A stretch of DNA of 60,035 nt, from assembly GCA_017626845.1 (NCBI GenBank), contig JAGAHX010000005.1, forward strand, positions 1-60,035, written 5' to 3'. The notes under the pieces are model-generated. The model worked only from the letters and a program-made list of their open reading frames with translations, did no database searches and was not told where the DNA came from. This document shows, piece by piece, positions 1 to 7,019 of the stretch. The translations under genes were made by a program, and so were the position numbers. Positions within the stretch are counted from its first letter, which is position 1, and every line of letters begins with the position of its first letter. The stretch is from Bacillota bacterium. Its GTDB lineage: Bacteria; Bacillota; Clostridia; Peptostreptococcales; Anaerovoracaceae.

Positions 1-641
1 GTCAGTACGCGAAGCTGATGGGCATGGACGAACCCTCCGTGACCCACCACAGCGACTTGGGCATCGGCTACACCTTCTTCGTAGTCTACGGCCCCGTTCA
101 CCACACGGTGGACTACACCAAGATCCGCGTTACGAAGGTAGAATCCGACGTATTCGACCGCGTAGAATGCGGTGAATGGATCGCGAAGAACATCGGCCGC
201 ACCATCACCATGGTCGGTGCATCCACCGGTTCCGACGCCCACACCGTAGGCATCGACGCGATCATGAACATGAAGGGCTTCCACGGCCACTTCGGTCTGG
301 AGCGCTTTAAGAACGTCAACGCTATCAACATGGGTTCCCAGGTCCCCAACGAAGAGCTGATCGCGAAGGCCATCGAGGTCAACGCCGACGCCATCCTCGT
401 TTCCCAGACCGTGACCCAGAAGGACGTTCACATCAAGAACCTCACCAACATGGTAGAGCTGTGCGAAGCGGAAGGTATCCGCGACCACATGCTGCTGCTG
501 TGCGGCGGTCCCCGTATTTCCCACGAGCTGGCACAGGAGCTGGGCTTCGATGCCGGTTTCGGTCCCGAGACCTATGCAGAACACGTTTGCTCCTACGTCA
601 TGCAGGAGATCGTCGCCCGTGGATGGGTCAACAAGAAATAA
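1..641 (+). CDS. kamE: Lysine 5,6-aminomutase beta subunit (5' end outside window)
   Basis: This subunit binds coenzyme B12 and PLP and works with KamD to shift an amino group in the anaerobic lysine-to-butyrate/acetate pathway in the cytoplasm. The reading frame is open from base 3, so the first roughly 50 residues lie outside the window. The B12-binding D-x-H-x-x-G motif is visible as DAHTVG near base 234. A lysine in the following IMNMKG lies 11 residues after that histidine. In the characterised enzyme the cobalt-ligand His133 and PLP-binding Lys144 of the beta subunit have the same spacing, so both cofactor residues appear intact. A Rossmann-like C-terminal half with LLCGGPRIS follows. 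The CoA-transferase pair downstream fits the last step of the same pathway. The related ornithine mutase small subunit is the main alternative; the neighbours favour lysine. Confidence 0.9.
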   Translation, partial: QYAKLMGMDEPSVTHHSDLGIGYTFFVVYGPVHHTVDYTKIRVTKVESDVFDRVECGEWIAKNIGRTITMVGASTGSDAHTVGIDAIMNMKGFHGHFGLERFKNVNAINMGSQVPNEELIAKAIEVNADAILVSQTVTQKDVHIKNLTNMVELCEAEGIRDHMLLLCGGPRISHELAQELGFDAGFGPETYAEHVCSYVMQEIVARGWVNKK

Positions 642-700
642 CGTTCGGTATAAATTTTCCGCAAAGCGGAAGCATCTTATATAGTTAAAGGGAGATTTTT

Positions 701-1411
701 ATGAAAAACAAAATGGTAACAGCTGCTGAGGCTGTATCTGCCATCAAAGACGGCGACATGATCGCAGTCGGCGGATTCCTTGGCACCGGTTCCCCCGAGA
801 TCCTGATGGACGCTCTCGTAGCGCAGGGAACCAAGCACCTGACCGTTATCGCCAACGACGGTGGTCTGAACGAAGAAAACGCTCCGACTAACGGCAAGCT
901 CAAGGGCATCGGCAAGCTTCTGGCTAACCACCAGATCGACCACCTGATCGCTTCCCACATCGGCGTTAACCCCGAGATCAACAGACAGATCGCAGCAGGC
1001 ACGCTCACTTACGAGCTGTTCCCGCAGGGATCTCTGGCTGAAAAGCTGAGAGCTGCCGGCGCAGGCCTGGGCGGCGTTCTGACCCCGGTAGGACTTGGTA
1101 CTCCTATGGAAAAGGACTGGCAGGGCAACGCGAAGGAGATCATCGTGATCGACGGCGTTAGGTACCTGCTCGAGAAGCCTCTCCGTCCGAAGTTCGCTCT
1201 CGTCAGAGCAGACTACTGCGACAAGTATGGTAACTTCACCATGCTGAAGGCTACCAAGAACTTCAACCACGTAATGGCTATGGCTGCTGAGCACACCCTG
1301 CTGGCATCCGAAAAGGTATACGAGATCGGTGAAAAGGATCCTGATGAATATCAGTTCTCCGGCGTATACGTAGAAAAGATCGTAGAAGGAGAAAAACCAT
1401 GGGAGATTTAA
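701..1411 (+). CDS. atoD: 3-oxoacid / butyrate-acetoacetate CoA-transferase, alpha subunit
   Basis: Alpha subunit of a class I CoA-transferase, which moves CoA between acyl groups such as acetoacetate and butyrate in the cytoplasm. It shows the family's glycine-rich N-terminal segment GGFLGTGSPE around residues 24-33 and the PRFALVRA-type strand (here KFALVRADYCDKYGN). Length (236 aa) is usual for the subunit. The ATG follows AAAGGGAG. It lies 59 bp after kamE and overlaps the beta subunit by 13 bases, so the three genes look co-transcribed. In lysine fermenters this enzyme turns 3-keto-5-aminohexanoate cleavage products toward acetyl-CoA and butyrate; that substrate assignment is inferred from context. 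Confidence 0.92.
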   Translation: MKNKMVTAAEAVSAIKDGDMIAVGGFLGTGSPEILMDALVAQGTKHLTVIANDGGLNEENAPTNGKLKGIGKLLANHQIDHLIASHIGVNPEINRQIAAGTLTYELFPQGSLAEKLRAAGAGLGGVLTPVGLGTPMEKDWQGNAKEIIVIDGVRYLLEKPLRPKFALVRADYCDKYGNFTMLKATKNFNHVMAMAAEHTLLASEKVYEIGEKDPDEYQFSGVYVEKIVEGEKPWEI

Positions 1412-2055
1412 AAGCTAGAATCGCCAAGAGAGCGGCGCAGGAATTCCATGACGGCGACGTCGTCAACCTCGGCATCGGTCTTCCGACCATGTGCACCAGC
1501 TACCTTCCCGAAGGCGTAGACATTTGTCTGCAGTCTGAGAACGGCTTCACCGGACTTTCCGGCAAGGCTGAACCGGGCAAGGAAGATTACAGAGTTATCG
1601 ATAGCGGCGGAAACTGGGTAACCTATGTTCCCTATGCTAACTTCTTCGGTTCCGAAGAATCCTTCTCCATCATCCGCGGCGGCCACGTAGACGCAACCGT
1701 TCTGGGCGCTATGCAGGTAGACGAAGAAGGCAACCTGGCCAACTGGATCATCCCGGGCAAGGCTGTTGCAGGCATGGGCGGCGCTATGGACCTGGTCTGC
1801 GGCGCTAAGGAAGTTATCATCGCGATGACCCACACCCAGAAGGGCAACTACAAGATCATGAAGAAGTGCACGCTGCCCCTCACCGCCGAAAAGGTCGTTG
1901 ACAAGATCATCACCGAAATGGGCGTTATGGAATGGGTCGACGGCAAGCTCACCCTGACCGAAAGATACGAAGATTACAGCATCGAACAGATCAAGGAAGC
2001 TACCGAAGCAGAATTCGCAGTTGCAGAAGACCTGAAGGTCCTGGCAGCCGAATAA
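1399..2055 (+). CDS. atoA: 3-oxoacid / butyrate-acetoacetate CoA-transferase, beta subunit
   Basis: Catalytic subunit partner of the preceding gene. The class I active-site glutamate sits in SENGFTG (Glu47), where a gamma-glutamyl-CoA thioester forms during the reaction. The GAMDLV segment further on is also typical of the family. Its start lies inside the end of the alpha gene and is preceded by AGAAGGAG, which suggests translational coupling. A strong intrinsic terminator follows, so this closes the lysine-fermentation operon. Length (218 aa) is normal. Confidence 0.92.
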   Translation: MGDLKARIAKRAAQEFHDGDVVNLGIGLPTMCTSYLPEGVDICLQSENGFTGLSGKAEPGKEDYRVIDSGGNWVTYVPYANFFGSEESFSIIRGGHVDATVLGAMQVDEEGNLANWIIPGKAVAGMGGAMDLVCGAKEVIIAMTHTQKGNYKIMKKCTLPLTAEKVVDKIITEMGVMEWVDGKLTLTERYEDYSIEQIKEATEAEFAVAEDLKVLAAE

Positions 2056-2074
2056 TTCCCTTTCACAAGGATGC

Positions 2075-2104
2075 AAGAGAGAGTGCCCCGCACTCTCTCT
2101 TTTG
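2075..2104 (+). terminator. Intrinsic terminator after the CoA-transferase genes
   Basis: A 12-bp perfect stem (AAGAGAGAGTGC / GCACTCTCTCTT) with a CCC loop leads into a short T run. It ends the lysine-fermentation unit. A TATAAT hexamer at 2108-2113 just after it may start the next unit, although no good -35 box is seen. Confidence 0.85.
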
Positions 2105-2155
2105 TTATATAATGAGGGTAACCCTTAACACTTTTTGAACCGAAAAGAGCATTTT

Positions 2156-2863
2156 ATGAAAGAATACCTCGGGATCCTGGGGGGCATGGGCCCCATGGCC
2201 AGCGCCTTGTTCTACAAGATGGTCACGGAAAAGACCGTTGCCGAAAAGGACCAGGACCACATCAACATCCTGCTGCTGTCCGACGCCGAAACGCCCGACC
2301 GCACGGCAGCCATCCTGTCCGACGACTTTTCCAAGTGGCAGGCCGCCTGGGACAGCCTGCACGAGGACTGCCTTGCGCTGCAGAACATGGGCTGCAAGGC
2401 CATCTGCACCACCTGCAACACAGCCCACTATTATCTGCACCAGTTCGACGATCTGAAGATCCCCATCATCTCCATGATCCGGGAGACCGCGAAGGAGATG
2501 GGGCGCCTGCACAAGGGCGAAAAGGTGGCGGTCCTGGCCACGGACGGCACCATCCAGACCGGTCTGTACCAGAAAGAACTGGAGAAATGCGGCGTCGAGC
2601 CTTACATCTGCACACCCGAAACGCAGAAACTCGTGATGCACCTCATCTACGGCTGCATTAAAGCCGGTCTTCCCGCAGATAAAGAGGCTCTGGCCGCAGT
2701 CGATGCAGAGGTGAAGGCCGCCGGCTGCAAAGGCGCGCTGCTGGCCTGCACCGAGCTGTCCGTCATCAAAGCGGACGAGCACTTAGACGATTTCTATACC
2801 GACCCCATGGAAGTCATGGCGGAACGCGCCATCGAGTTTATGGGGAAGCAAGTAAAAAAATAG
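2156..2863 (+). CDS. Aspartate/glutamate racemase family protein
   Basis: PLP-independent racemase of the Asp/Glu racemase family, a cytoplasmic enzyme that interconverts L and D acidic amino acids. Both catalytic cysteines are present: Cys87 in TTCNTAHYY and Cys198 in LLACTELSVI. The N-terminal LGILGGMGPMAS is the usual family opening. A TTG start 21 bases upstream is possible, but the ATG at 2156 has the better spaced purine-rich site (GAAAAGAG) and starts directly at the conserved sequence, giving 235 aa. The next gene begins 10 bases later, so it is probably co-expressed with a peptidase. Whether it makes D-glutamate for the wall or handles aspartate is not decided by sequence. Confidence 0.9.
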   Translation: MKEYLGILGGMGPMASALFYKMVTEKTVAEKDQDHINILLLSDAETPDRTAAILSDDFSKWQAAWDSLHEDCLALQNMGCKAICTTCNTAHYYLHQFDDLKIPIISMIRETAKEMGRLHKGEKVAVLATDGTIQTGLYQKELEKCGVEPYICTPETQKLVMHLIYGCIKAGLPADKEALAAVDAEVKAAGCKGALLACTELSVIKADEHLDDFYTDPMEVMAERAIEFMGKQVKK

Positions 2864-2872
2864 GAGGAAACT

Positions 2873-3925
2873 ATGGGACTGGAAAAAGACTGCAAACTTG
2901 ATCTGCACGGAAAATTTGAAAAGGGACCTAAAAATCTCATCACCGACGTGGCCGGCGTAAAGGTGGCTCACGTGACCCTGCAGAGCGAAGACCATAACGT
3001 AAATACCGGGGTCACCGCGATCCTGCCCCACGAAGGCAACGTGTTCCGGGAAAAACTGTTCGCCGCGGCATCCGTCATCAACGGCTTCGGCAAGAGCGTC
3101 GGCCTGGTGCAGATGGACGAGCTGGGCACCCTGGAATCTCCCATCCTCATGACCAACACCCTGTCCGTGGGCACGGCCCTGACGGCGGCGGTCAAGTACA
3201 TGCTGGACAAGAACCCCGAGATCGGCGTGCAGACCGGCACGGTGAACTGCGTCGTAACGGAGTGCAACGACGGTGAGATCAACGATATCCGCGGCCTGCA
3301 CGTGACGGAGGCAGACGTTCTGGAAGCTCTGAAGAAGGCCGAGGAGAGCGACGGCACCTTCGAGGAAGGCGCTGTAGGTTCCGGCACCGGCATGGAGATG
3401 ATGGGCATCAAGGGCGGCATCGGTTCCGCCAGCCGCGTGCTGACGATCGGCGGCCGCAAGTTCACCATCGGCGCGTTGTGCATGACCAACTACGGCAACG
3501 ACGACGGCCTCGTGATCGGCGGCGACTACATCGGCCGGCGCATCAACGAGGAGCGGCACAAGGAAGACAAGGGGAGCTGCATCATCATCATCGCGACGGA
3601 CATCCCCCTGATGGACAGACAGCTCAAGAGAGTGGCCAATCGTGCGGCTCACGCCCTGGCCCGCACCGGTTCCTATTCCGGCAACGGCTCCGGCGACATC
3701 GCCATCGCCTTCTCCACGGCCAACAAAGTCGAGCACTTTAACGAAACGCCCTTCAAGACCTACGAATTCATCTACGACGACAACATCTCCCCGGCCTTCG
3801 AAGCGTCTGTGGAATGCGTGGAGGAGGCCCTCATCAGCTCCATCTACCACGCCAAGCACACGCTGGGTGTCCGGGGCAGAGACGAGAAGTGCCTGCAGGA
3901 GTTCCTGCATCTGTACAGAGGGTAA
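2873..3925 (+). CDS. DmpA/P1-family aminopeptidase (peptidase S58)
   Basis: Member of the L-aminopeptidase/D-esterase (DmpA, BapA) family. These are N-terminal-nucleophile hydrolases that cut themselves into two chains and release N-terminal amino acids, including beta or D residues. Family marks are the N-terminal NLITDVAGVKVAH, the GSGTGM and KGGIGSASR segments, a TNYG stretch near residue 205 where the self-cleavage nucleophile is expected (here Thr after CM), and SGNGSGDIAIAFSTAN near the C-terminus. No signal peptide is seen, so it should act in the cytoplasm on imported peptides. It is preceded by AGGAGG and tightly follows the racemase gene. Length (350 aa) is typical. The exact nucleophile and substrate are inferred. 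Confidence 0.88.
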   Translation: MGLEKDCKLDLHGKFEKGPKNLITDVAGVKVAHVTLQSEDHNVNTGVTAILPHEGNVFREKLFAAASVINGFGKSVGLVQMDELGTLESPILMTNTLSVGTALTAAVKYMLDKNPEIGVQTGTVNCVVTECNDGEINDIRGLHVTEADVLEALKKAEESDGTFEEGAVGSGTGMEMMGIKGGIGSASRVLTIGGRKFTIGALCMTNYGNDDGLVIGGDYIGRRINEERHKEDKGSCIIIIATDIPLMDRQLKRVANRAAHALARTGSYSGNGSGDIAIAFSTANKVEHFNETPFKTYEFIYDDNISPAFEASVECVEEALISSIYHAKHTLGVRGRDEKCLQEFLHLYRG

Positions 3926-3943
3926 GATACGGGGGTGACCCTT

Positions 3944-5635
3944 ATGAAAAAAACACGGATTGCGTTTTGCCTCGTCCTGGCCCTGCTTTTAGGGCTTTCC
4001 GCTTGCACAAGCGCGGGGCCCGGCCAAGTCCTGGACGGCGACGGCATGGTCTGGTACGGCGTGCAGGGCAACCTGCTGAAGCTGGAGGCGGATGCGTTCT
4101 ACGACGGCACCCTGGAAGGCCTGGAGATCGTGCAGGACGGGGAGATGAAGGCCCTGGCCCTGGCGGACGGCGTCAGCGAAGGCACCTTTACCTCCCACGA
4201 GTACGAAGCGGCCGATTTTACCCAGATGGTGGCCAGCTGGAACGCGCAGATCCCCCGGGGGACCAGCGTGGAGATCTGGGCCAGAGCCCAGCTGGACGGG
4301 CCGGACGGCGAATGGACGGACTGGCTGACCTGGGGAAAATTTACGCCCTACGAACGGCGGGGCAGCGTTAAGGACAAGAAGTGCGATGCGGCCTATATGG
4401 ACGTGGACACCTTTATCCTCAAGGATCAGAAGACGGCTTGGAAGGTCCAGGTGAAGGCGGTGCTGCGCAGGTCGGAAGAGATCCAGACCGGAAATTCGAT
4501 CCAGGTGGTCGATCCGGCGGCGACCCCGCTGCTGCGCAGGGTCACCATGACCTTTGCCGGCGGCGACATGCGCGCGGCCTACGCGGAGGAACCTGTAGAG
4601 ACGCTGCCCGACAAAGTCCTTTGCCCGGCGCCGGCCATCTCCCAGGGCATCCGCTACGGCTCCATCGCGGACAGCATCTGCAGTCCCACCACCATGACGG
4701 TGATGCTGCTCTCCCGGGAGACCGACCCGGATCTTGCCCGCTATTCCGTGCTGCTGCCGGAGATGTACGCGATGCTCACGAAGGACGACGCCGAGGACAT
4801 GTTCGGCAACTGGTCCTTTACTGTGTCCGGTGCCGGTCTGTACGGCTACGAAGCCTACTGCCAGTTCGGCAGCGAGGAGATCCTGATGCAGGAGCTGGCG
4901 CAGGGCCGCACCTGCGGCATCAACGTAACGTATTCCAACCGGAAGAACGACAGCTGCCCCTACCTGGAGGGCTGCGCAGGCAGCACGAACGGCCACCTGA
5001 TCGCCATCATCGGCTACGAGTACGAGGATGACGTGCGCGATGAGGACCACCTGTACTTCTACAGCAGCGACTCCTACTCGGACAGCGACGATACCAGCTA
5101 CCGGCGCTACAAGTGGACGGAGCTGTCGAAGTGCTGGCCGAAGCGCATGGTCTACATTATCCCGTCCCTGGAACGGGAGGTGACCCCGGCGCACAGCCCG
5201 ATGCTGCACTTCGGCGGGCAGTTGGATGCGCTGGGAAACAACGAGTATCAGCTGCTGGGCGGCCTTGGCGCGGACGGCAAGTTCGAGCCCGTCGATCCCT
5301 ACGATTTCGAGCGCGACGCCGGCTTTATCTGCTGGTGTGTGGACGGCGTCTGCACGGATAACACGGGCGGCGGTACCGAGACCGAAAGTTCCATCGTCTA
5401 CGAAAAGCCCATGCAGGTCTACGCCAACAACACCTTCAGTTATACGAAGATGATGGCGGGCGGCAAGATCAAGCTGGACCTGGCGGGCATCTCCCAGCGG
5501 GCGGCAGAAAAGCTCGGCGTTGACCCGGACGATGTCTGGATCAGCGTGTACGCCATCAGTCCCTACGGGTATTGCTACAGCGCGGGTGCGAAGGGCACGG
5601 AGCCCATTCCGACCTACGTTCCCGGCGGGAATTAA
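3944..5635 (+). CDS. Lipoprotein with a C39-like cysteine peptidase domain
   Basis: A secreted, probably membrane-anchored protein of 563 aa. The N-terminus carries a charged start, a hydrophobic stretch and the lipobox LSAC, so it should be a lipoprotein outside the membrane. The middle matches the C39-like papain fold: a cysteine in ICSPTTM (about residue 246), a histidine in NGHLIAIIGYE (about 351) and an acidic loop with YRRYKW after it. The N-terminal third and the C-terminal part are beta-rich and not recognised. A GTG 9 bases upstream could also start it, but the ATG fits the signal peptide better. Substrate is unknown; wall peptides or proteins are possible. Confidence 0.75.
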   Translation: MKKTRIAFCLVLALLLGLSACTSAGPGQVLDGDGMVWYGVQGNLLKLEADAFYDGTLEGLEIVQDGEMKALALADGVSEGTFTSHEYEAADFTQMVASWNAQIPRGTSVEIWARAQLDGPDGEWTDWLTWGKFTPYERRGSVKDKKCDAAYMDVDTFILKDQKTAWKVQVKAVLRRSEEIQTGNSIQVVDPAATPLLRRVTMTFAGGDMRAAYAEEPVETLPDKVLCPAPAISQGIRYGSIADSICSPTTMTVMLLSRETDPDLARYSVLLPEMYAMLTKDDAEDMFGNWSFTVSGAGLYGYEAYCQFGSEEILMQELAQGRTCGINVTYSNRKNDSCPYLEGCAGSTNGHLIAIIGYEYEDDVRDEDHLYFYSSDSYSDSDDTSYRRYKWTELSKCWPKRMVYIIPSLEREVTPAHSPMLHFGGQLDALGNNEYQLLGGLGADGKFEPVDPYDFERDAGFICWCVDGVCTDNTGGGTETESSIVYEKPMQVYANNTFSYTKMMAGGKIKLDLAGISQRAAEKLGVDPDDVWISVYAISPYGYCYSAGAKGTEPIPTYVPGGN

Positions 5636-5641
5636 ACAAGG

Positions 5642-5935
5642 ATGAAATATGTTGCGATCGCCCTGGCGGCGTGGAACCTCATCGTGTTCTGCGTCTACGG
5701 GCTGGACAAATACAAAGCAAAAAAAGACAAGTGGCGCATCCCGGAAAAGACGCTGCTCCTGCTGGCCTTTTTCTTCGGCGGGCTGGGCGCATTTCTCGGC
5801 ATGCGGGTGTTCCACCACAAGACGAAGCATCACCTTTTTACGATCGGCGTTCCCCTCTGCCTGCTCTTGAACATCGCAGCGCTGTACGTGCTGCTGTTCT
5901 GGCACGGCGGGGCGGGTGCGATGTGGAAGAACTGA
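5642..5935 (+). CDS. DUF1294-type small membrane protein
   Basis: A 97-aa protein with three hydrophobic segments. The pattern GLDKYKAKKDKWRIPE, then GGLGAFLGMRVFHHKTKHH, matches the DUF1294 family of small membrane proteins. Function is unknown. It starts 6 bases after the lipoprotein gene, so it is the last gene of that unit, and a terminator follows. Confidence 0.85.
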   Translation: MKYVAIALAAWNLIVFCVYGLDKYKAKKDKWRIPEKTLLLLAFFFGGLGAFLGMRVFHHKTKHHLFTIGVPLCLLLNIAALYVLLFWHGGAGAMWKN

Positions 5936-5954
5936 AGAACGAGCAAGTTTGAAT

Positions 5955-5983
5955 ACGGCGGCCTGCGGGCCGCCGTTCACTTT
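5955..5983 (+). terminator. Intrinsic terminator after the DUF1294 gene
   Basis: Nine-bp perfect stem ACGGCGGCC / GGCCGCCGT with a TGCG loop, followed by TCACTTTT. It separates the 2156-5935 genes from the toxin-antitoxin promoter. Confidence 0.75.
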
Positions 5984-5998
5984 TATAAAAGGAAATAA

Positions 5999-6027
5999 TT
6001 GACAGTTCGGAGCTTGGCGTGTAAAAT
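5999..6027 (+). promoter_or_regulatory. Sigma-A-type promoter upstream of the toxin-antitoxin pair
   Basis: TTGACA (5999-6004), a 17-base spacer and TAAAAT (6022-6027). Transcription would start near 6034, on top of a TATTCC half-site (6033-6038) that also occurs in the downstream operators. Confidence 0.75.
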
Positions 6028-6057
6028 AATGGTATTCCAAAATATAGAAAATTCGAG

Positions 6058-6103
6058 TTGCATTCATTGCAAAATGGGAATATAATATTCCCTAAAAGGA
6101 ATA
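6058..6103 (+). promoter_or_regulatory. Second promoter overlapped by a palindromic operator
   Basis: TTGCAT (6058-6063), 17 bases, TATAAT (6081-6086). The -10 lies inside a perfect palindrome GGGAATAT-A-ATATTCCC (6076-6092). A further half-site GGAATA (6098-6103) reaches the ribosome site AAAGGA. The arrangement is what is expected when a toxin-antitoxin complex or the antitoxin represses its own promoter. Confidence 0.7.
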
Positions 6104-6106
6104 ACA

Positions 6107-6535
6107 TTGTTTACGCTTGAGTTCTACCGCCTTCCGAATGGCAAGCAGCCGGTAAAGGAGTTTCTTTCTTCTATCGACAATTTGAAGCTTCGTGCAAAAG
6201 TGTATCGAAAGCTTAAGCAGCTGGAGGATTTCGGGATTACATTGAGAGAACCCGATTCCAAGGCTCTGGGGGAAGGCATTTTTGAACTGCGGGTAAAACA
6301 AAGCAGCAATATCGCCAGATGTCTGTATTTTTTTTATTACGGCGAAACGATCGTAGTTACAAACGGATTCATAAAAAAGCAAAGGAAAACTCCGCGCAGC
6401 GAGATCGAACTCGCTTTGGAAAGGAAGGCCGAATATGAAAACAGAAAAGCTGCAGAGCGAACTGGACCGGATGATCCAATCCGAGATGTCGGATCCAGCA
6501 TTCCGAAAGGCATGGAAAGAAACGGAGCTGGCTGA
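6107..6535 (+). CDS. RelE/HigB-family toxin (Gp49-like)
   Basis: Toxin of a HigB-type toxin-antitoxin pair; relatives are ribosome-dependent mRNA endonucleases. The protein begins FTLEFYRLPNGKQPVKEFL and has IFELRVKQ, ARCLYFFYYGETIVVTNGF and KKQRKTPRSEIELA, the family's core. It uses a TTG start placed 6 bases after AAAGGA, with no better ATG in frame. The last 34 codons overlap the antitoxin gene by 101 bases, making the protein (142 aa) longer than the usual 100-120 aa. That tail is likely unstructured. Toxin-first order agrees with HigBA systems. Confidence 0.88.
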   Translation: MFTLEFYRLPNGKQPVKEFLSSIDNLKLRAKVYRKLKQLEDFGITLREPDSKALGEGIFELRVKQSSNIARCLYFFYYGETIVVTNGFIKKQRKTPRSEIELALERKAEYENRKAAERTGPDDPIRDVGSSIPKGMERNGAG

Positions 6536-6746
6536 CCAGATTCAGCGGGCTATTCTCTCTGCCCGGGCTGGGAGTCAGATGACCCAGGAAGAACTCTCCA
6601 GGCGGACCGGGCTTCGTCAATCCAACATCAGCCGTATCGAAAGCGGGTCGGTGTCTCCATCGCTGCGGACCCTGCAGCGAATCGCAGAAGGCCTTGGCAT
6701 GACCCTTCGCATAGAGTTTGTGCCGAAGGATGCCAGCCAGGATTAG
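6435..6746 (+). CDS. XRE-family antitoxin (HigA-like)
   Basis: Antitoxin and probable autorepressor. The C-terminal half holds a helix-turn-helix, SQMTQEELSRRTGLRQSNIS, followed by RIESGSVSPSLRTLQRIAEGLGM, typical of HTH_3 proteins paired with HigB. The N-terminal helix (MKTEKLQSELDRMIQSEMSD) probably covers the toxin. It starts inside the toxin gene after GGAAAGGAAGG. Length is 103 aa. Confidence 0.9.
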   Translation: MKTEKLQSELDRMIQSEMSDPAFRKAWKETELADQIQRAILSARAGSQMTQEELSRRTGLRQSNISRIESGSVSPSLRTLQRIAEGLGMTLRIEFVPKDASQD

Positions 6747-6794
6747 CCGTTCGTGCGGATTTCAGGCATTTCGTGCAGAACAATGTAAATCTGG

Positions 6795-6824
6795 TTGTGT
6801 GCTCATTCCCTCTTATGTTACAAT
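6795..6824 (+). promoter_or_regulatory. Probable promoter of the surface-protein gene
   Basis: TTGTGT (6795-6800), an 18-base spacer, TACAAT (6819-6824). It leaves a leader of about 190 bases before the start codon at 7020. A second, weaker pair TTGACC (6853-6858) / TTATTC (6876-6881) is also possible. Confidence 0.45.
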
Positions 6825-6922
6825 ATCAACGTCTCCGTGTTCGTAATTGTTTTTGACCAATCAAGAAACTGCTAATTATTCTTTGAAACCCGATAGAATT
6901 TTCCCCTCTTCAGCAGGAAAAA

Positions 6923-6964
6923 TGCGTCTACAAGAGACAGCGAATTCAAAGGATCTCTTACGCA
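6923..6964 (+). promoter_or_regulatory. Hairpin in the leader of the surface-protein mRNA
   Basis: Two stacked stems, TGCGT/ACGCA and AAGAGA/TCTCTT, separated by a one-sided CTAC bulge, close a 16-base loop that contains AAAGGA. It is inside the untranslated leader of the split adhesin gene. Role unknown; it does not match the cyclic-di-GMP riboswitch cores I know. Confidence 0.4.
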
Positions 6965-7019
6965 CTCTTACAAGGAGACGATCTCTGTTTTATTTCATGC
7001 TAAGGGAGGTAAATGAACC

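Noticed and set aside
3989-6067. A 692-codon open frame on the minus strand
   Set aside because: It lies opposite the C39-like lipoprotein and DUF1294 genes, has low-complexity His/Gly/Val-rich sequence typical of antisense reading in GC-rich DNA, and no ribosome site or family motif.
6830-7019. Cyclic-di-GMP riboswitch before the adhesin
   Set aside because: Adhesins of this type often have one in Clostridia, but neither the class I nor the class II core sequence can be found in this leader.
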